Positions 7,603 through 16,575 of a stretch of DNA of 64,000 nucleotides are shown piece after piece; position 1 is the first letter of the stretch; each line of letters begins with the position of its first letter. The stretch spans positions 992,001 through 1,056,000 of the forward strand of contig NZ_CP048020.1 in the NCBI RefSeq assembly GCF_010365865.1, in the 5' to 3' direction. The position numbers were made by a program, and so were the translations under genes. The stretch comes from Treponema vincentii (GTDB lineage: Bacteria > Spirochaetota > Spirochaetia > Treponematales > Treponemataceae). The notes under the pieces are model-generated. The model was not told the DNA's origin, made no database searches, and saw only the letters and a program-made list of their open reading frames with translations.

Positions 7603-7791
7603 ATGAATGAACGAATGCAAGCTATAAAAGAATTGGAAAAAGCTGGATATGTTTTTAAACGGCACGGCGGAAATCACGATATTTATTGCAATGCTGAATT
7701 AAAATGCTCTATTCCTTTAAAACGGCACAGTTTCAACAAAAATGACTTGCGGTACATTCAAAAAGAAATTGAACAAGGAGCGAAAAAATGA
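7603..7791 (+). CDS. hicA: HicA-family mRNA interferase toxin
   Basis: 62 residues, typical of HicA. The fold signature includes KELEKAGYVFKRHGGNHDIYC, with the active-site histidine in the GGNHDIY motif, and IPLKRHSFNKNDLRYIQKEI. HicA binds and cuts mRNA and is held inactive by HicB. The genes overlap by 4 bases. The ATG at 7603 coincides with the predicted transcription start; the next Met (7615) has no clear ribosome site either. Confidence 0.9.
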   Translation: MNERMQAIKELEKAGYVFKRHGGNHDIYCNAELKCSIPLKRHSFNKNDLRYIQKEIEQGAKK

Positions 7792-8183
7792 AATATGCTT
7801 ATACTGCAATTTTTACAGAAAAAGATGGTACTGTGTATGCGCGTGTTCCTGATCTTAAAGGCTGTATAACGACCGGTAGAGATTTACAAGATGCCATAGA
7901 GCAAATCGAAGATGCGATGGCAGCATGGTTATGTGTGGCAGAAGATGAACAATTTGAAATTGCCAAAGCGACACCGCAACAGCAAATAACACACAAAAAA
8001 AATGATATACTCTCAATAATCAGAGCTGATACAACTCGATATCGGGCTATGGCTGAAAACAAAGCGATCCGTAAAAATGTAACGCTGCCTGCTTGGCTTG
8101 CGGAAGCGGCGGAAAATGCAAACATCAATTTTTCACAAGAATTACAAAGCGCATTAAAACAACGGTTGCAGATAGCATTGTAA
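7788..8183 (+). CDS. hicB: HicB-family antitoxin
   Basis: 131 residues. The N-terminal partly degraded RNase H-like fold is seen in YTAIFTEKDGTVYARVPDLKGC and the DLQDAIEQIEDAMAAWL helix. A C-terminal ribbon-helix-helix (NVTLPAWLAEAAENANINFSQELQSAL) would bind the operator. It neutralises HicA and represses the operon. Placed on a prophage, the pair may stabilise it or act in phage exclusion. Confidence 0.9.
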   Translation: MKYAYTAIFTEKDGTVYARVPDLKGCITTGRDLQDAIEQIEDAMAAWLCVAEDEQFEIAKATPQQQITHKKNDILSIIRADTTRYRAMAENKAIRKNVTLPAWLAEAAENANINFSQELQSALKQRLQIAL

Positions 8184-8213
8184 TTTTGTGTTAAAAATAG
8201 TAAAAATGAGATT

Positions 8214-8588
8214 ATGCAGGCATTAGAACAAAAATATCAAATTGATATTAGCATAAAAGGAACAGGTGTCCAACTCGTTAAGGATTTAGTATTACAACAC
8301 TATCCGCAAGCCCATATCAGAAATATTGAAGAAACCGATGATGAGCTTGAAAAAAGGGAAGATATAAAATTATATAAAAACCTAAAATCAAAAATAGCAC
8401 CAGGTGATAAGGTGGCTGGTTATAGAGTTCGTGCAGGACTTTCTATTACTGAATTGGCAAAACTTACAGGTATAAGCCATACCAATATTTCAGCAATGGA
8501 AGCAAACCGGCGGGTAATAGGCTTACGTGTTGCACAAAAGCTTGCAAAAGTTTTAAATTGCAATTACACGGATTTGTTGGAAGTATAG
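8214..8588 (+). CDS. XRE-family regulator
   Basis: 124 residues. The C-terminal half is a clear XRE helix-turn-helix (YRVRAGLSITELAKLTGISHTNISAMEANRR). The N-terminal 60 residues form a separate alpha/beta piece (IDISIKGTGVQLVKDLVLQHYP). It follows hicB by 30 bases and is closed by a terminator, so it probably belongs to the toxin-antitoxin transcript and may regulate it. Confidence 0.75.
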   Translation: MQALEQKYQIDISIKGTGVQLVKDLVLQHYPQAHIRNIEETDDELEKREDIKLYKNLKSKIAPGDKVAGYRVRAGLSITELAKLTGISHTNISAMEANRRVIGLRVAQKLAKVLNCNYTDLLEV

Positions 8589-8623
8589 CGCCCATCTATC
8601 TTTTATCTTAATTCTCAATTATG

Positions 8624-8660
8624 AAAGGCTGTTTATCAGAATTGATAAGCAGCCTTTTTT
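8624..8660 (+). terminator. Rho-independent terminator
   Basis: Stem AGGCTG(T)TTATCA / TGATAAGCAGCCT with a 4-base loop, then T6. It ends the hicAB-XRE unit, directly before the next promoter. Confidence 0.9.
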
Positions 8661-8688
8661 GTGTTACGCATCCTTTTTATGATAGTCT
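8659..8688 (+). promoter_or_regulatory. Phage promoter with TTGTGTTACGCATC box
   Basis: TTGTGT (8659-8664) as -35, 18-bp spacer, TAGTCT (8683-8688) as -10. The box TTGTGTTACGCATC matches the copies at 5436, 20110 and 20050. It would start transcription of the ParB-fold genes. Confidence 0.6.
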
Positions 8689-8710
8689 ATTTCCATAAAA
8701 GGATATAAGC

Positions 8711-9271
8711 ATGAGACTGGAAATCATCAACATACAAGCAATAAAACCGTATGAGAATAATCCGCGTAAAAACGAGAGAGCAGTAGAAAAAGTTGCCGAA
8801 AGTATTCGACTGTTTGGTTTTAAGAATCCTGTTATTTTGGATAAAAACAATGTCATTGTGTGCGGACATACGCGGGTAAAAGCCGCTGAGAAACTTGGTA
8901 TTATCGATATACCCTGTCTTTATGCTGATGATCTTACCGAAGATGAAATAAAAGCATTCCGCCTCATCGATAATAAAACATCCGAATACTCCCAATGGGA
9001 TTTTGATAAGCTGGGATTAGAATGGAACGAAGACATTGCCGACATGCTGGAGGGTTTCGATTTTAATATCGGTAATGTTGACGATTACAGTTTTGCTGAA
9101 ATGGATATAAACGAGAACGGACTTGAGGTAAAGAAAAAGGCGAAGCAAGGCGGTGGTAAACGGAAGATACCGCTTACGGAAGAAGAATACAATGCATTAA
9201 ATAAGCAAATTGATGATTATATCGGCGAGAACGGCGTTGTTTTCGGTTTTATAAGGAGCTTACTCAAATGA
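8711..9271 (+). CDS. ParB/Srx-fold protein
   Basis: 186 residues. The ParB N-terminal fold covers about 1-90: IQAIKPYENNPRKNERAVEKVAESIRLFGF, VIVCGHTRVKAAEKLG, IPC. The motif GHTR and the DE...IKAFRLIDNKTSE helix match phage ParB-like proteins linked to DNA modification. Such domains bind or hydrolyse nucleotides; some relatives act as kinases. The C-terminus is charged. It overlaps the next ParB-fold gene by 4 bases, and both sit just before the terminase. Confidence 0.8.
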   Translation: MRLEIINIQAIKPYENNPRKNERAVEKVAESIRLFGFKNPVILDKNNVIVCGHTRVKAAEKLGIIDIPCLYADDLTEDEIKAFRLIDNKTSEYSQWDFDKLGLEWNEDIADMLEGFDFNIGNVDDYSFAEMDINENGLEVKKKAKQGGGKRKIPLTEEEYNALNKQIDDYIGENGVVFGFIRSLLK

Positions 9272-10665
9272 TTGAAACGATTACGATTAAAGATTTACGA
9301 CCGGCGGCATATAATCCCCGTCTTATTCAGGATGATAACTTTGAAGAATTGAAAAATAGCCTTCAAACACTTGGTATTATTATTCCTATTTTGGTAAACA
9401 AAAAGAACATGACTATTATTGCTGGGCACCAAAGAACAAAAGCGGCTGCCGCAATTGGGGTTGATCGTGTTCCGTGCTTTATGTGTGATGATATAGGAAT
9501 AGCTGATGAGATATTTTTTAACCAGATGCACAACGGAACCGACAGGGTTTTTACAAAAGACAACAAATACACTGGGGCCGAGGTACGAGAAAATGAATTT
9601 TTGACAATAAATGCGCAAGACTTTTCAATTCAAACAAGCAAACCGTTTTATGTAAAAGAAATTTGTAACTTAATGCTGCGGTACGGTAATATTTTTTCTG
9701 CGGTTATCTGTAATGGTATTATATACGATGGTGCCGATTACATTAAGTCATGCCAATTGTTAGGGTATAAGGCAAATATCTTTTTTGTTCCGAAAGAAAA
9801 GCAAAAGGATGTTGAATACTTTTTCTCAAAAAGCTACGGAGAATATTCATACGAAAAGCTTGAAAAACGGACGTTTGTACAGGGACTCGCGCAAATGTAC
9901 CGTAATCCGAATGGAAAAGAATATAAAAACATCGTAAAAGAAAATAAAAGCGTTCTATATGAAAACTATGTTATTCCATACATAGTAAAACATCCTAATG
10001 CAAGCATTCTCGATTTCGGCTGTGGAAAAGGCGGCTATGTCAAACTTTTAAAAGAGAGAAAATATAATATTCGCGGCGTTGAGTTTTATAATCATAATGT
10101 AAAGAGTATCAATGTCGGTTTGGGACATAGGCAAATTGACGAATTTATAGCGTTCATCAAAGATAACGGATTATTTGACATTGTAGTTTGCGACAGTGTT
10201 ATGAACTCTGTTGACAGTATGGATGCTGAAATTGCCGTATTACGGGTGTTAAACATTGTAGCAAACGGAAAAATATTTATCAGTGGCAGGCGGGTTGAAA
10301 CTATCTTGTCTAAAGTAAATGAAAAAGCTTCTACTCACACCAAACGAAATTTCTATTTTTTGGATAAAGATAATTTTCCGGGGTTATACCGACAGGGGCA
10401 ATGGTTTTATCAACATTTTCATACAAAAGAAACATTTCAAAAATCATGTGAGAAAGCTGGATTAGAAATGTTGCTTTTTGAGCATAAATACTCTTCCGGA
10501 TGCTGGGCAGCGATATTAAAGCGAAAAAGGAAGCTTACAGAAAGCGAAGCAAAAGCGGCTATTGATTTTGAGTTTGATCTTCCATTACCGAACGGAAACT
10601 CATATCAAAGAAATAAAGAGGTATGGGAGGTTCTTAAAAAATATTATGCTTCCTCAAATAATTAG
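9268..10665 (+). CDS. ParB-fold/SAM methyltransferase fusion
   Basis: 465 residues with three parts. Residues 1-90 are a second ParB fold (LRPAAYNPRLIQDDNFEELKNSL, IIAGHQRTKAAAAIG). A middle region of about 130 residues has no assigned fold. Residues 235-400 are a class I SAM methyltransferase with motif I ILDFGCGKGGYVKLL and motif IV-like FDIVVCDSVMNS. The combination points to base modification of phage DNA, or to modification of another nucleic acid. The Asn-Pro-Pro-Tyr motif of standard N6A methylases is absent, so the substrate is uncertain. Its 3' end overlaps the opposing gene by about 30 bp. Confidence 0.8.
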   Translation: MIETITIKDLRPAAYNPRLIQDDNFEELKNSLQTLGIIIPILVNKKNMTIIAGHQRTKAAAAIGVDRVPCFMCDDIGIADEIFFNQMHNGTDRVFTKDNKYTGAEVRENEFLTINAQDFSIQTSKPFYVKEICNLMLRYGNIFSAVICNGIIYDGADYIKSCQLLGYKANIFFVPKEKQKDVEYFFSKSYGEYSYEKLEKRTFVQGLAQMYRNPNGKEYKNIVKENKSVLYENYVIPYIVKHPNASILDFGCGKGGYVKLLKERKYNIRGVEFYNHNVKSINVGLGHRQIDEFIAFIKDNGLFDIVVCDSVMNSVDSMDAEIAVLRVLNIVANGKIFISGRRVETILSKVNEKASTHTKRNFYFLDKDNFPGLYRQGQWFYQHFHTKETFQKSCEKAGLEMLLFEHKYSSGCWAAILKRKRKLTESEAKAAIDFEFDLPLPNGNSYQRNKEVWEVLKKYYASSNN

Positions 10666-11065
10666 CGAATTGCCAATTTCTACAGGTATAATATTCTTTT
10701 TTATCCGCATTTTTAAGCGAAGTATCAATATCTTCTTGCGATATTGGCAATTGTTTTGCATTTTCAATAACAACGTGAATACCATTGCTTGCGTAGTCAA
10801 TTACATCCCCTTCACTTTGCTCAAATGCAAGATGAAAGTTTTTACTCCAATTATAGGGACTCGCAACTCCGCAGAGGTAAAAAATGTCCGTTGCACATTC
10901 GTTTAATTCTGCATTTTCAAGGTTAGTAACTGTCGGTGATACTTGCTTTGAGTACACACCTTTAAAACATCCGGCACAATGTACTGAAAGACTGATGCCG
11001 GTTATGTACTTGAGCCACAGATACCTGAACTTGCTTGTAACTGTGAGTGTTTTGATTTTTACCAT
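10634..11065 (-). CDS. Hypothetical protein, antisense gene before terminase
   Basis: About 143 residues from the ATG at 11065 (MVKIKTLTV); a start at 11077 (MVENM) is also possible. The sequence is globular with a Cys pair (HCAGCFKG) and NECATDIFYLCGVA. A strong promoter (TTGATA-17-TACAAT) lies just upstream on the minus strand, which rules out starts further upstream and supports a real gene. It faces the methyltransferase gene and ends within it. Not recognised; its own promoter and single-gene layout suggest a lysogeny-expressed gene. Confidence 0.6.
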   Translation of the reverse strand: MVKIKTLTVTSKFRYLWLKYITGISLSVHCAGCFKGVYSKQVSPTVTNLENAELNECATDIFYLCGVASPYNWSKNFHLAFEQSEGDVIDYASNGIHVVIENAKQLPISQEDIDTSLKNADKKEYYTCRNWQFANYLRKHNIF

Positions 11066-11090
11066 ATTCTCTACCATCCTTAGTAAGCAT

Positions 11091-11119
11091 ATTGTATCAT
11101 TTTTGATAAGTTTTATCAA
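11091..11119 (-). promoter_or_regulatory. Promoter with operator-like dyad
   Basis: On the minus strand: TTGATA (11119-11114), 17-bp spacer, TACAAT (11096-11091). The -35 is covered by a perfect dyad TTGATAA-N3-TTATCAA (11103-11119), the form of a repressor operator. The dyad also lies upstream of the terminase genes on the plus strand. Confidence 0.75.
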
Positions 11120-11160
11120 TGTACGAAGGTAAAAAATCATAAAAAAGGTATAAGCCCCCT

Positions 11161-11706
11161 ATGTCGAAAGAAATAGTAAACGATTTACATACAAAACGAA
11201 AACCGCCTCGCACAAAAAAAGAACGGGAAGAACATCTTGCTAAGATTGCGTATGCAGACAGATTAAACCCGGTAAAGAGCATGAATATTGAACTGTTTGC
11301 AGAAAAAATAGCGGATGAACTCGGCATTACAGTGGGAACAGCAAAAAAAGATATTTTAGAAGTAAAGCGTCGAAGGAAAAAAGCAGCGGAAATAGATCAG
11401 CAATATGAATTAGGAAAAAAACTGGAAGAATTAGCAGCGGTGAAAGAAATGGCAATAAAATCACAAAATATGAACGCATACCTCGGCGCTATCAATAAAG
11501 AATGCGAACTATTAGGGCTTGATAAGCTCTCTATTTTTGTCGGCACACAGGAAGATATGGAGTTAAGCCTTTCGCTCAAGAAAAAGGCAATTTCCGACAA
11601 GCTCACTCTTATCGGTAATAGTGCGCCGTCGAAAGAACAAGAAGCACCGCTGGCGCAAGACAGAGAAAGTCAGGGAATAAATAACCCGCAAAAGGATAAC
11701 GCATGA
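11161..11706 (+). CDS. Terminase small subunit-like protein
   Basis: 181 residues directly before, and overlapping by 4 bases, the large terminase. It has a helix-turn-helix-like segment (FAEKIADELGITVGTAKKDILEVKRRRKKA) followed by a long helix and a Glu/Gln tail. DNA recognition followed by oligomerising helices is the small-terminase plan. Named mainly from its HTH and position. Confidence 0.65.
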   Translation: MSKEIVNDLHTKRKPPRTKKEREEHLAKIAYADRLNPVKSMNIELFAEKIADELGITVGTAKKDILEVKRRRKKAAEIDQQYELGKKLEELAAVKEMAIKSQNMNAYLGAINKECELLGLDKLSIFVGTQEDMELSLSLKKKAISDKLTLIGNSAPSKEQEAPLAQDRESQGINNPQKDNA

Positions 11707-13205
11707 AAATCGAACCGGTATCCCCACCAACACTGATAAAGACCGGCTGGAAGTGTATTGATGACAGGACGCTTACCGCTGATATGCTCAGAAGTAATAA
11801 GGAAGCGCAAGAAGCGTTTATCAATGCGCTTACCCCCGCAGAGCTTGACGCGCTGCCGTTCGATTGGGGGTTTTGGGCGCGCGATGATCAGCTGCCGCCC
11901 AGAGACTGGATAACCGGAGAAAAATACATCTGGTGCCTCCGCTGCGGACGCGGCTGGGGTAAGACACGGACAGCAGGGCAAGCGATCATCGAAGCGGTGA
12001 GAACGGACAAGTACAAACATCTCTCATTATGCGGAGCGACAGCAGAAGAGGTGCGCGATATTATGATTAACGGAGAGTCGGGACTTGCCCGCTATTGCCC
12101 GCCAGATCTCGGTATGGTGTATAAGCCGTCGATAAAAAGAGTTTTTTTCAGTAACGGTGCAGTTATCAGTATTTTCTACGGTTCAGAGCCGGAGAAATCC
12201 AGAGGTGCGCAGTCTGATTGGCTGTGGTGCGATGAAATACACAAATGGCAATATCCGGAAGAAACCTTTGATAACCTTCTTCTTGGTTTACGCCTAGGGA
12301 GTAATCCCTTATGTGTGGTAACGAGTACCCCGAAGCCGACAGCATTTACCAAGCGTCTTGAAGGACTGACAAACAGCGATGGAAAGCCCTGCGTACATGT
12401 AACCATCGGCAGCACCTACGAGAATAAGTCAAACCTTTCTCCGGCATTTATCAGCACAATTGTTTCAAAGTACGAAGGTACCCGTTTAGGGCAGCAGGAA
12501 CTCTATGCACAAATCCTCGACGATAACCCCAATGCCCTGTTTAAAAAAGACTGGATAGAAAACAACAAGGTTGACGTTTTGCCGCTTGTTGCAAACCGCT
12601 ACCGTATTATCGTGAGCGTCGATCCTGCGGCAAGCCATACGGCAGATTCAAACCATACCGGCATTATTACGGTATTAGAGGGAGCGGCGCCCGAACGGCT
12701 TATCAGCGCCGCTGCTATTCAGCACAAAACTGAAAGCCACTACTACGTGTTAGCGGATGCGTCGCTTATCGGAACACCCCATCAATGGGGCTTAACGGTA
12801 AAAGCTATGGCAGAAATGCAGAAAGCCGATACGGTTGTCATCGAAGACAATCAAGGCGGCGACATGGTAGAAAGTACGCTTATCAATGCAGGGGTAACGC
12901 AGTGTATTCAGCGTGTGCGAGCAGTGCATTCAAAACTGGCGCGGGCGCTTAACTCATCTACCCTTTGCGAACAGGGCCGCATTCACTTCTACCGGAACCC
13001 GCTTTCCTATAACGCGGAACACGGAACCGATCCGCTGGATATGCTTGAAGATGAGTTATGTAACTGGCAGCCGGGAGACGATAGTCCTGACCGTATGGAC
13101 GCATTTGTTCATGCAATCAATTATTTAAAACCCGATTTAAAAGACTTAGCGCACGAAGATGCGGCAAAAAGAGCATTGTTTAATGTTCTGGGAGGCGGAG
13201 TATAA
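11703..13205 (+). CDS. terL: Terminase large subunit
   Basis: 500 residues, the normal size. The ATPase part has Walker A in CGRGWGKTRTAG (about residues 78-90) and Walker B in DWLWCDEIHKW (about 170-180), followed by VVTSTPKP (coupling motif III). The nuclease part has an RNase H-like acidic motif in VSVDPAAS (about 303), VVIEDNQGGD, and DRMDAFVHAI near the end. It packages DNA into the prohead and cuts it. Two bases separate its stop from the portal start. Confidence 0.95.
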   Translation: MKIEPVSPPTLIKTGWKCIDDRTLTADMLRSNKEAQEAFINALTPAELDALPFDWGFWARDDQLPPRDWITGEKYIWCLRCGRGWGKTRTAGQAIIEAVRTDKYKHLSLCGATAEEVRDIMINGESGLARYCPPDLGMVYKPSIKRVFFSNGAVISIFYGSEPEKSRGAQSDWLWCDEIHKWQYPEETFDNLLLGLRLGSNPLCVVTSTPKPTAFTKRLEGLTNSDGKPCVHVTIGSTYENKSNLSPAFISTIVSKYEGTRLGQQELYAQILDDNPNALFKKDWIENNKVDVLPLVANRYRIIVSVDPAASHTADSNHTGIITVLEGAAPERLISAAAIQHKTESHYYVLADASLIGTPHQWGLTVKAMAEMQKADTVVIEDNQGGDMVESTLINAGVTQCIQRVRAVHSKLARALNSSTLCEQGRIHFYRNPLSYNAEHGTDPLDMLEDELCNWQPGDDSPDRMDAFVHAINYLKPDLKDLAHEDAAKRALFNVLGGGV

Positions 13206-13206
13206 C

Positions 13207-14718
13207 ATGAAACTTTCAGATTTTTTTATGCGGAACCGGAGTATATCCGGTTTATTCTTAGATAGTGGCATTACAAAACGGGATGCAGCTGAAGCATTTA
13301 GCAGCGTAAAAACGGACTATGTGCTATCCCGCTCCCTGTATTCATCGGCGCCGTCGCATCAGAGCGGCTACCTTGACTATGCGCTGGGTAACTATTGTAC
13401 CAAGCTCTATATCGATACCTTTTGCTGGTTTATCGGCTTACCTGATATTCAAGCGGAAAGCGATACGTTTTCAAAATCGATACAAGCATTTTTAACGAGA
13501 AACAAGACGCTGCTATTCAATATTTACAAGCAGACGATGATAGACGGTAAGCATTATGTCTGGATAAGATTAGAGCAGACTGCAACAGGACGAAGTGAAA
13601 TCCGCATAAAGCAGATACCGCTTGAGCTTGTTGTTGAAGATGATTGTATCAAAGACCTTACCGGCGGCTATACGCGCTTTGTAACTGAAACAGTAGAAAA
13701 ATGGAAAGAGAGAGGCGTAGACCGTAAAGCGGTTATCCGCATCACCCTTGAGGCGGGCAAGGAAACGATCGACATTGACGGCGATCTTCCTGCAGGGTAT
13801 CAGCAGAAGCAAATAGTCAACCGTACTGCCTTCCCGTTTGTACCGGTATTTTGCCTTTATAACAACAAGCAAACATTCTTAAAAGATGGAATCCCTGAAA
13901 TTGCTCCGGCGGTTCCGTTTATCCGCCGGTATGACGCGACCTTGCGGAAAGTTGGACGGCATATCGACAATATTCTTGAGCCGCGCTTATTGGTAAAGGT
14001 GAAAAACGTTGCGCAATTTCTCAAATACTCATTTGGGCTCACGGATGAGAAAATCGGACATATCGCAGAAGGGAAAGAAGCGGTTGATATGACGCAATTT
14101 AAGGCGGCTATTATGGACGGTGAAGATGCGGCAAGCGATATACGGTATGTCGGACAAGCCAATAATGTAGAAAGCGCTGTTTCGCTTCTTAAACTCTTAC
14201 ACTGGATTATCGTTGAGCTTACGATGCCTGAATATCTATATGGTACAGCGATGCAGTCAACCAATGCGAGCGTTGCCGAGCAGTCTCCCGTATGGGCAAA
14301 GAAGGTAGAAGGACGGCAAGGTGAATATAACGAGTTTTACTATTGGCTTGCCGATGTGTTCAAAGCAGCCCGCATTGCGCTTGCAGGACGCGATGAATTT
14401 GCTGGGGACGGAGGAGCCGATAATCCAATCGTCCGCTGGCAGGAGCTGACGGCAAAAGATGATGTTGCAATGATGAACGCTCTTAGCACCTTTGTCGGCG
14501 CAATGGATAAGGCCATGACAATGGGCTTGGTCTCTCCAAAAAGCGCTTTCAATACCCTTAAAACCTTTATGGCAATCCCTGCAGACTATGAAACGGAAAA
14601 GGAGGCCGCTACCGAATGGCTCAAGCTCAAAATCCGGCTTGAAGCATTGCAGGATAGGATCCGCAGCGGGGATATAGAGGCCGAAGCCGCGATTGAAGAT
14701 CTCTTTAAGAGCGCGTAA
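13207..14718 (+). CDS. Portal protein
   Basis: 503 residues from the ATG at 13207. I prefer this start because it follows the terminase stop by one base and has GGAGG in front. The sequence has the portal hallmarks: an N-terminal wing region, EIRIKQIPLELVVE in the middle, and MPEYLYGTAMQSTNASVAEQSP leading to the stem helices, with a helical C-terminus. It forms the dodecameric ring that terminase docks to. Confidence 0.88.
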   Translation: MKLSDFFMRNRSISGLFLDSGITKRDAAEAFSSVKTDYVLSRSLYSSAPSHQSGYLDYALGNYCTKLYIDTFCWFIGLPDIQAESDTFSKSIQAFLTRNKTLLFNIYKQTMIDGKHYVWIRLEQTATGRSEIRIKQIPLELVVEDDCIKDLTGGYTRFVTETVEKWKERGVDRKAVIRITLEAGKETIDIDGDLPAGYQQKQIVNRTAFPFVPVFCLYNNKQTFLKDGIPEIAPAVPFIRRYDATLRKVGRHIDNILEPRLLVKVKNVAQFLKYSFGLTDEKIGHIAEGKEAVDMTQFKAAIMDGEDAASDIRYVGQANNVESAVSLLKLLHWIIVELTMPEYLYGTAMQSTNASVAEQSPVWAKKVEGRQGEYNEFYYWLADVFKAARIALAGRDEFAGDGGADNPIVRWQELTAKDDVAMMNALSTFVGAMDKAMTMGLVSPKSAFNTLKTFMAIPADYETEKEAATEWLKLKIRLEALQDRIRSGDIEAEAAIEDLFKSA

Positions 14719-16323
14719 ATGGACTTTGATTTATCGGGCTTGCCGGAAGAGCTGCAAAGTTTTATCCGCACGGCATTACAAGGCAGGCGTAAGACATTAC
14801 TGACCGCCGAAACAGAGATAAAAGCAGCGTTACAGGAAAGCATTAACCGCATACGGGAGCGGATCGGTAAGAGGGGCGTTTTTACCGGCATTACTCAAGA
14901 ACTGGCAGGGCACATAGCAGAGGAAAAAGTCTTTTTTGCTTCCGAGCTTGAACGTATTACGCAGGAAGGATTAACCCGCGCAGCGTATGCGGGGCTTTTT
15001 GTCGGTGAGCAGACAAAACGGTATTACAAAGAAAAAGGCTTACTCAAATTCCGGCTGATTGAAAAAGACGCGCTCCGTGAAGCGGAGATAATCGCAGAAA
15101 GCACCATGCGCAAGCAGCGGATATTCAAGCATAAAGAATTTGTCCTTTCCGACCGGATATGGGATGTATCCGATAACAACTATGACAAGATACAAGAAAT
15201 CATTTCAAGTGGTATCAATACCGACTGTGTCGAAGTTGCAAAGGCATTACAGCAGTATGTCAAAGAAGGCTCAAAAACATTTGCAGAAAAATACCCGAAT
15301 ATGTACGAACGTATGGGCGGGCGGGTTCCGAAGAACTTAAACTATGAAGCCTTACGGCTTATCCGCAATGAATTATCCGAAGTGTATTGGCAGGCAACGA
15401 TTGAAGGCTTTAAAGAAAATCCTGCAGTAAAAGCGGTTAAATGGCTTTTATCGAATAACCGGCTGCCCGGCTATCACGATATTTGCGACACGATGGCGTA
15501 TGCCAATGACCACGGACTGGGCGCGGGGATTTATCCCGTCGATGCTGCTCCTGGAAAGCCGCATATCTGCTGTCTTTGCACCTTAGCGCCGGTTATCGCA
15601 AAGGATATAGAGCGCGGAGACGTTGCCAATAAGCCGCCTGAAAATTGGGAAGCAATCAAAACGCGGCTGCAAAATACCTCCGCATTTACCAATTTGGAAG
15701 AATTAACCGAAGCGCAAAAAGAGAAACTGAAAGAGCAACGGCATGAAGCGTACCAGAGACGGGCAGAAGAAAAACGATATAAAAAAGTTGCAAGCAAGAT
15801 TGAAACGAAAACTCCAGAAGAATTTGCAGAAATTATCAAAACCGCTAAAACGCAAGTACCGCAAATGGACGCTTGGCGCGTTGATGCTCACACAAAAGAA
15901 GAGTATAATAATGTCAAGCTGTTCGCCTCAAAAGGCGGCTCTTGCGTTGCAATAAAACCTGATGGAGATATTATCAGCGTATGCAAGAACTCAAACGATA
16001 AAGGCACAAAAGGCTCCGATTTAATTCGTTATGCCGTCGATAACGGCGGGGTAAAGCTAGATAGCTATGCAGGCAATCACGGCTTTTATACAAAGAACGG
16101 ATTTGAACCTGTTGCATATGTTACATTCAATGAAGAGTATGCTCCACCGGATTGGAAGAAAAATGTAACAGGTTATAAGAAAGAAGATATTGTATTTTAT
16201 AAATATACAGGAAATAAAACAACAACGGATTGGGAAAAATTAAAAAAGAAAATTAAACATTTTGACGATTATGATGATGCAATGAAATACAGAGATAGCT
16301 TTTTGAAAAAGCAAGAGGGGTAA
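14719..16323 (+). CDS. MuF-type minor head protein with polymorphic C-terminal domain
   Basis: 534 residues. The N-terminal half is helical and includes the MuF-type core (HDICDTMAYANDHGLGAGIYP, KPHICCLCTLAPV, two Cys/His clusters). After a charged linker (about 330-375) the C-terminal 150 residues differ in character: GGSCVAIKPDGDIISV, LDSYAGNHGFYTKNGFEPVA, FNEEYAPPDWKKN, DIVFYKYTG. This resembles GNAT-like tail domains seen on phage head proteins. MuF proteins with swapped C-terminal toxins are known from temperate phages. Small genes right after it could be immunity proteins. The activity of this domain is inferred, not shown. Confidence 0.75.
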   Translation: MDFDLSGLPEELQSFIRTALQGRRKTLLTAETEIKAALQESINRIRERIGKRGVFTGITQELAGHIAEEKVFFASELERITQEGLTRAAYAGLFVGEQTKRYYKEKGLLKFRLIEKDALREAEIIAESTMRKQRIFKHKEFVLSDRIWDVSDNNYDKIQEIISSGINTDCVEVAKALQQYVKEGSKTFAEKYPNMYERMGGRVPKNLNYEALRLIRNELSEVYWQATIEGFKENPAVKAVKWLLSNNRLPGYHDICDTMAYANDHGLGAGIYPVDAAPGKPHICCLCTLAPVIAKDIERGDVANKPPENWEAIKTRLQNTSAFTNLEELTEAQKEKLKEQRHEAYQRRAEEKRYKKVASKIETKTPEEFAEIIKTAKTQVPQMDAWRVDAHTKEEYNNVKLFASKGGSCVAIKPDGDIISVCKNSNDKGTKGSDLIRYAVDNGGVKLDSYAGNHGFYTKNGFEPVAYVTFNEEYAPPDWKKNVTGYKKEDIVFYKYTGNKTTTDWEKLKKKIKHFDDYDDAMKYRDSFLKKQEG

Positions 16324-16326
16324 ATT

Positions 16327-16575
16327 ATGGATGAGAAAACAGTAACTTTTAATGAATACTTAGAATTAGTAAAAAAAATTTTCAAAGATTATGGATACAG
16401 CGATAAAGAAGTTAAAGAAGCCTTTTTAAGGGAAGATTTTCAAGATGAAGTGAAAACAAGATATGATGCAGATATTGAACACTATAAAAATAAAGACCAA
16501 TATGTTCCAAGCTATAAAGTTTTAACAGAAGGCTGCGTTGGATCTGTGGCTCATTGCTTAAATTTAATGTGGTAA
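16327..16575 (+). CDS. Small acidic protein, candidate immunity gene
   Basis: 82 residues, starting 3 bases after the MuF stop. Strongly charged and helical (FNEYLELVKKIFKDYGYSDKEVKEAFL) with a Cys-containing tail (EGCVGSVAHCLNLMW). Size, acidity and position directly downstream of a polymorphic C-terminus fit an immunity protein. No family recognised. Confidence 0.45.
   Translation: MDEKTVTFNEYLELVKKIFKDYGYSDKEVKEAFLREDFQDEVKTRYDADIEHYKNKDQYVPSYKVLTEGCVGSVAHCLNLMW

Noticed and set aside
11140-11161. Minus-strand start at 11140 for the antisense gene
   Set aside because: It lies upstream of the mapped-by-sequence promoter (11119-11091), so it could not be transcribed from it.
13159-13206. 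Portal start at 13159
   Set aside because: It would overlap the terminase end in another frame and has no ribosome site; 13207 has GGAGG.
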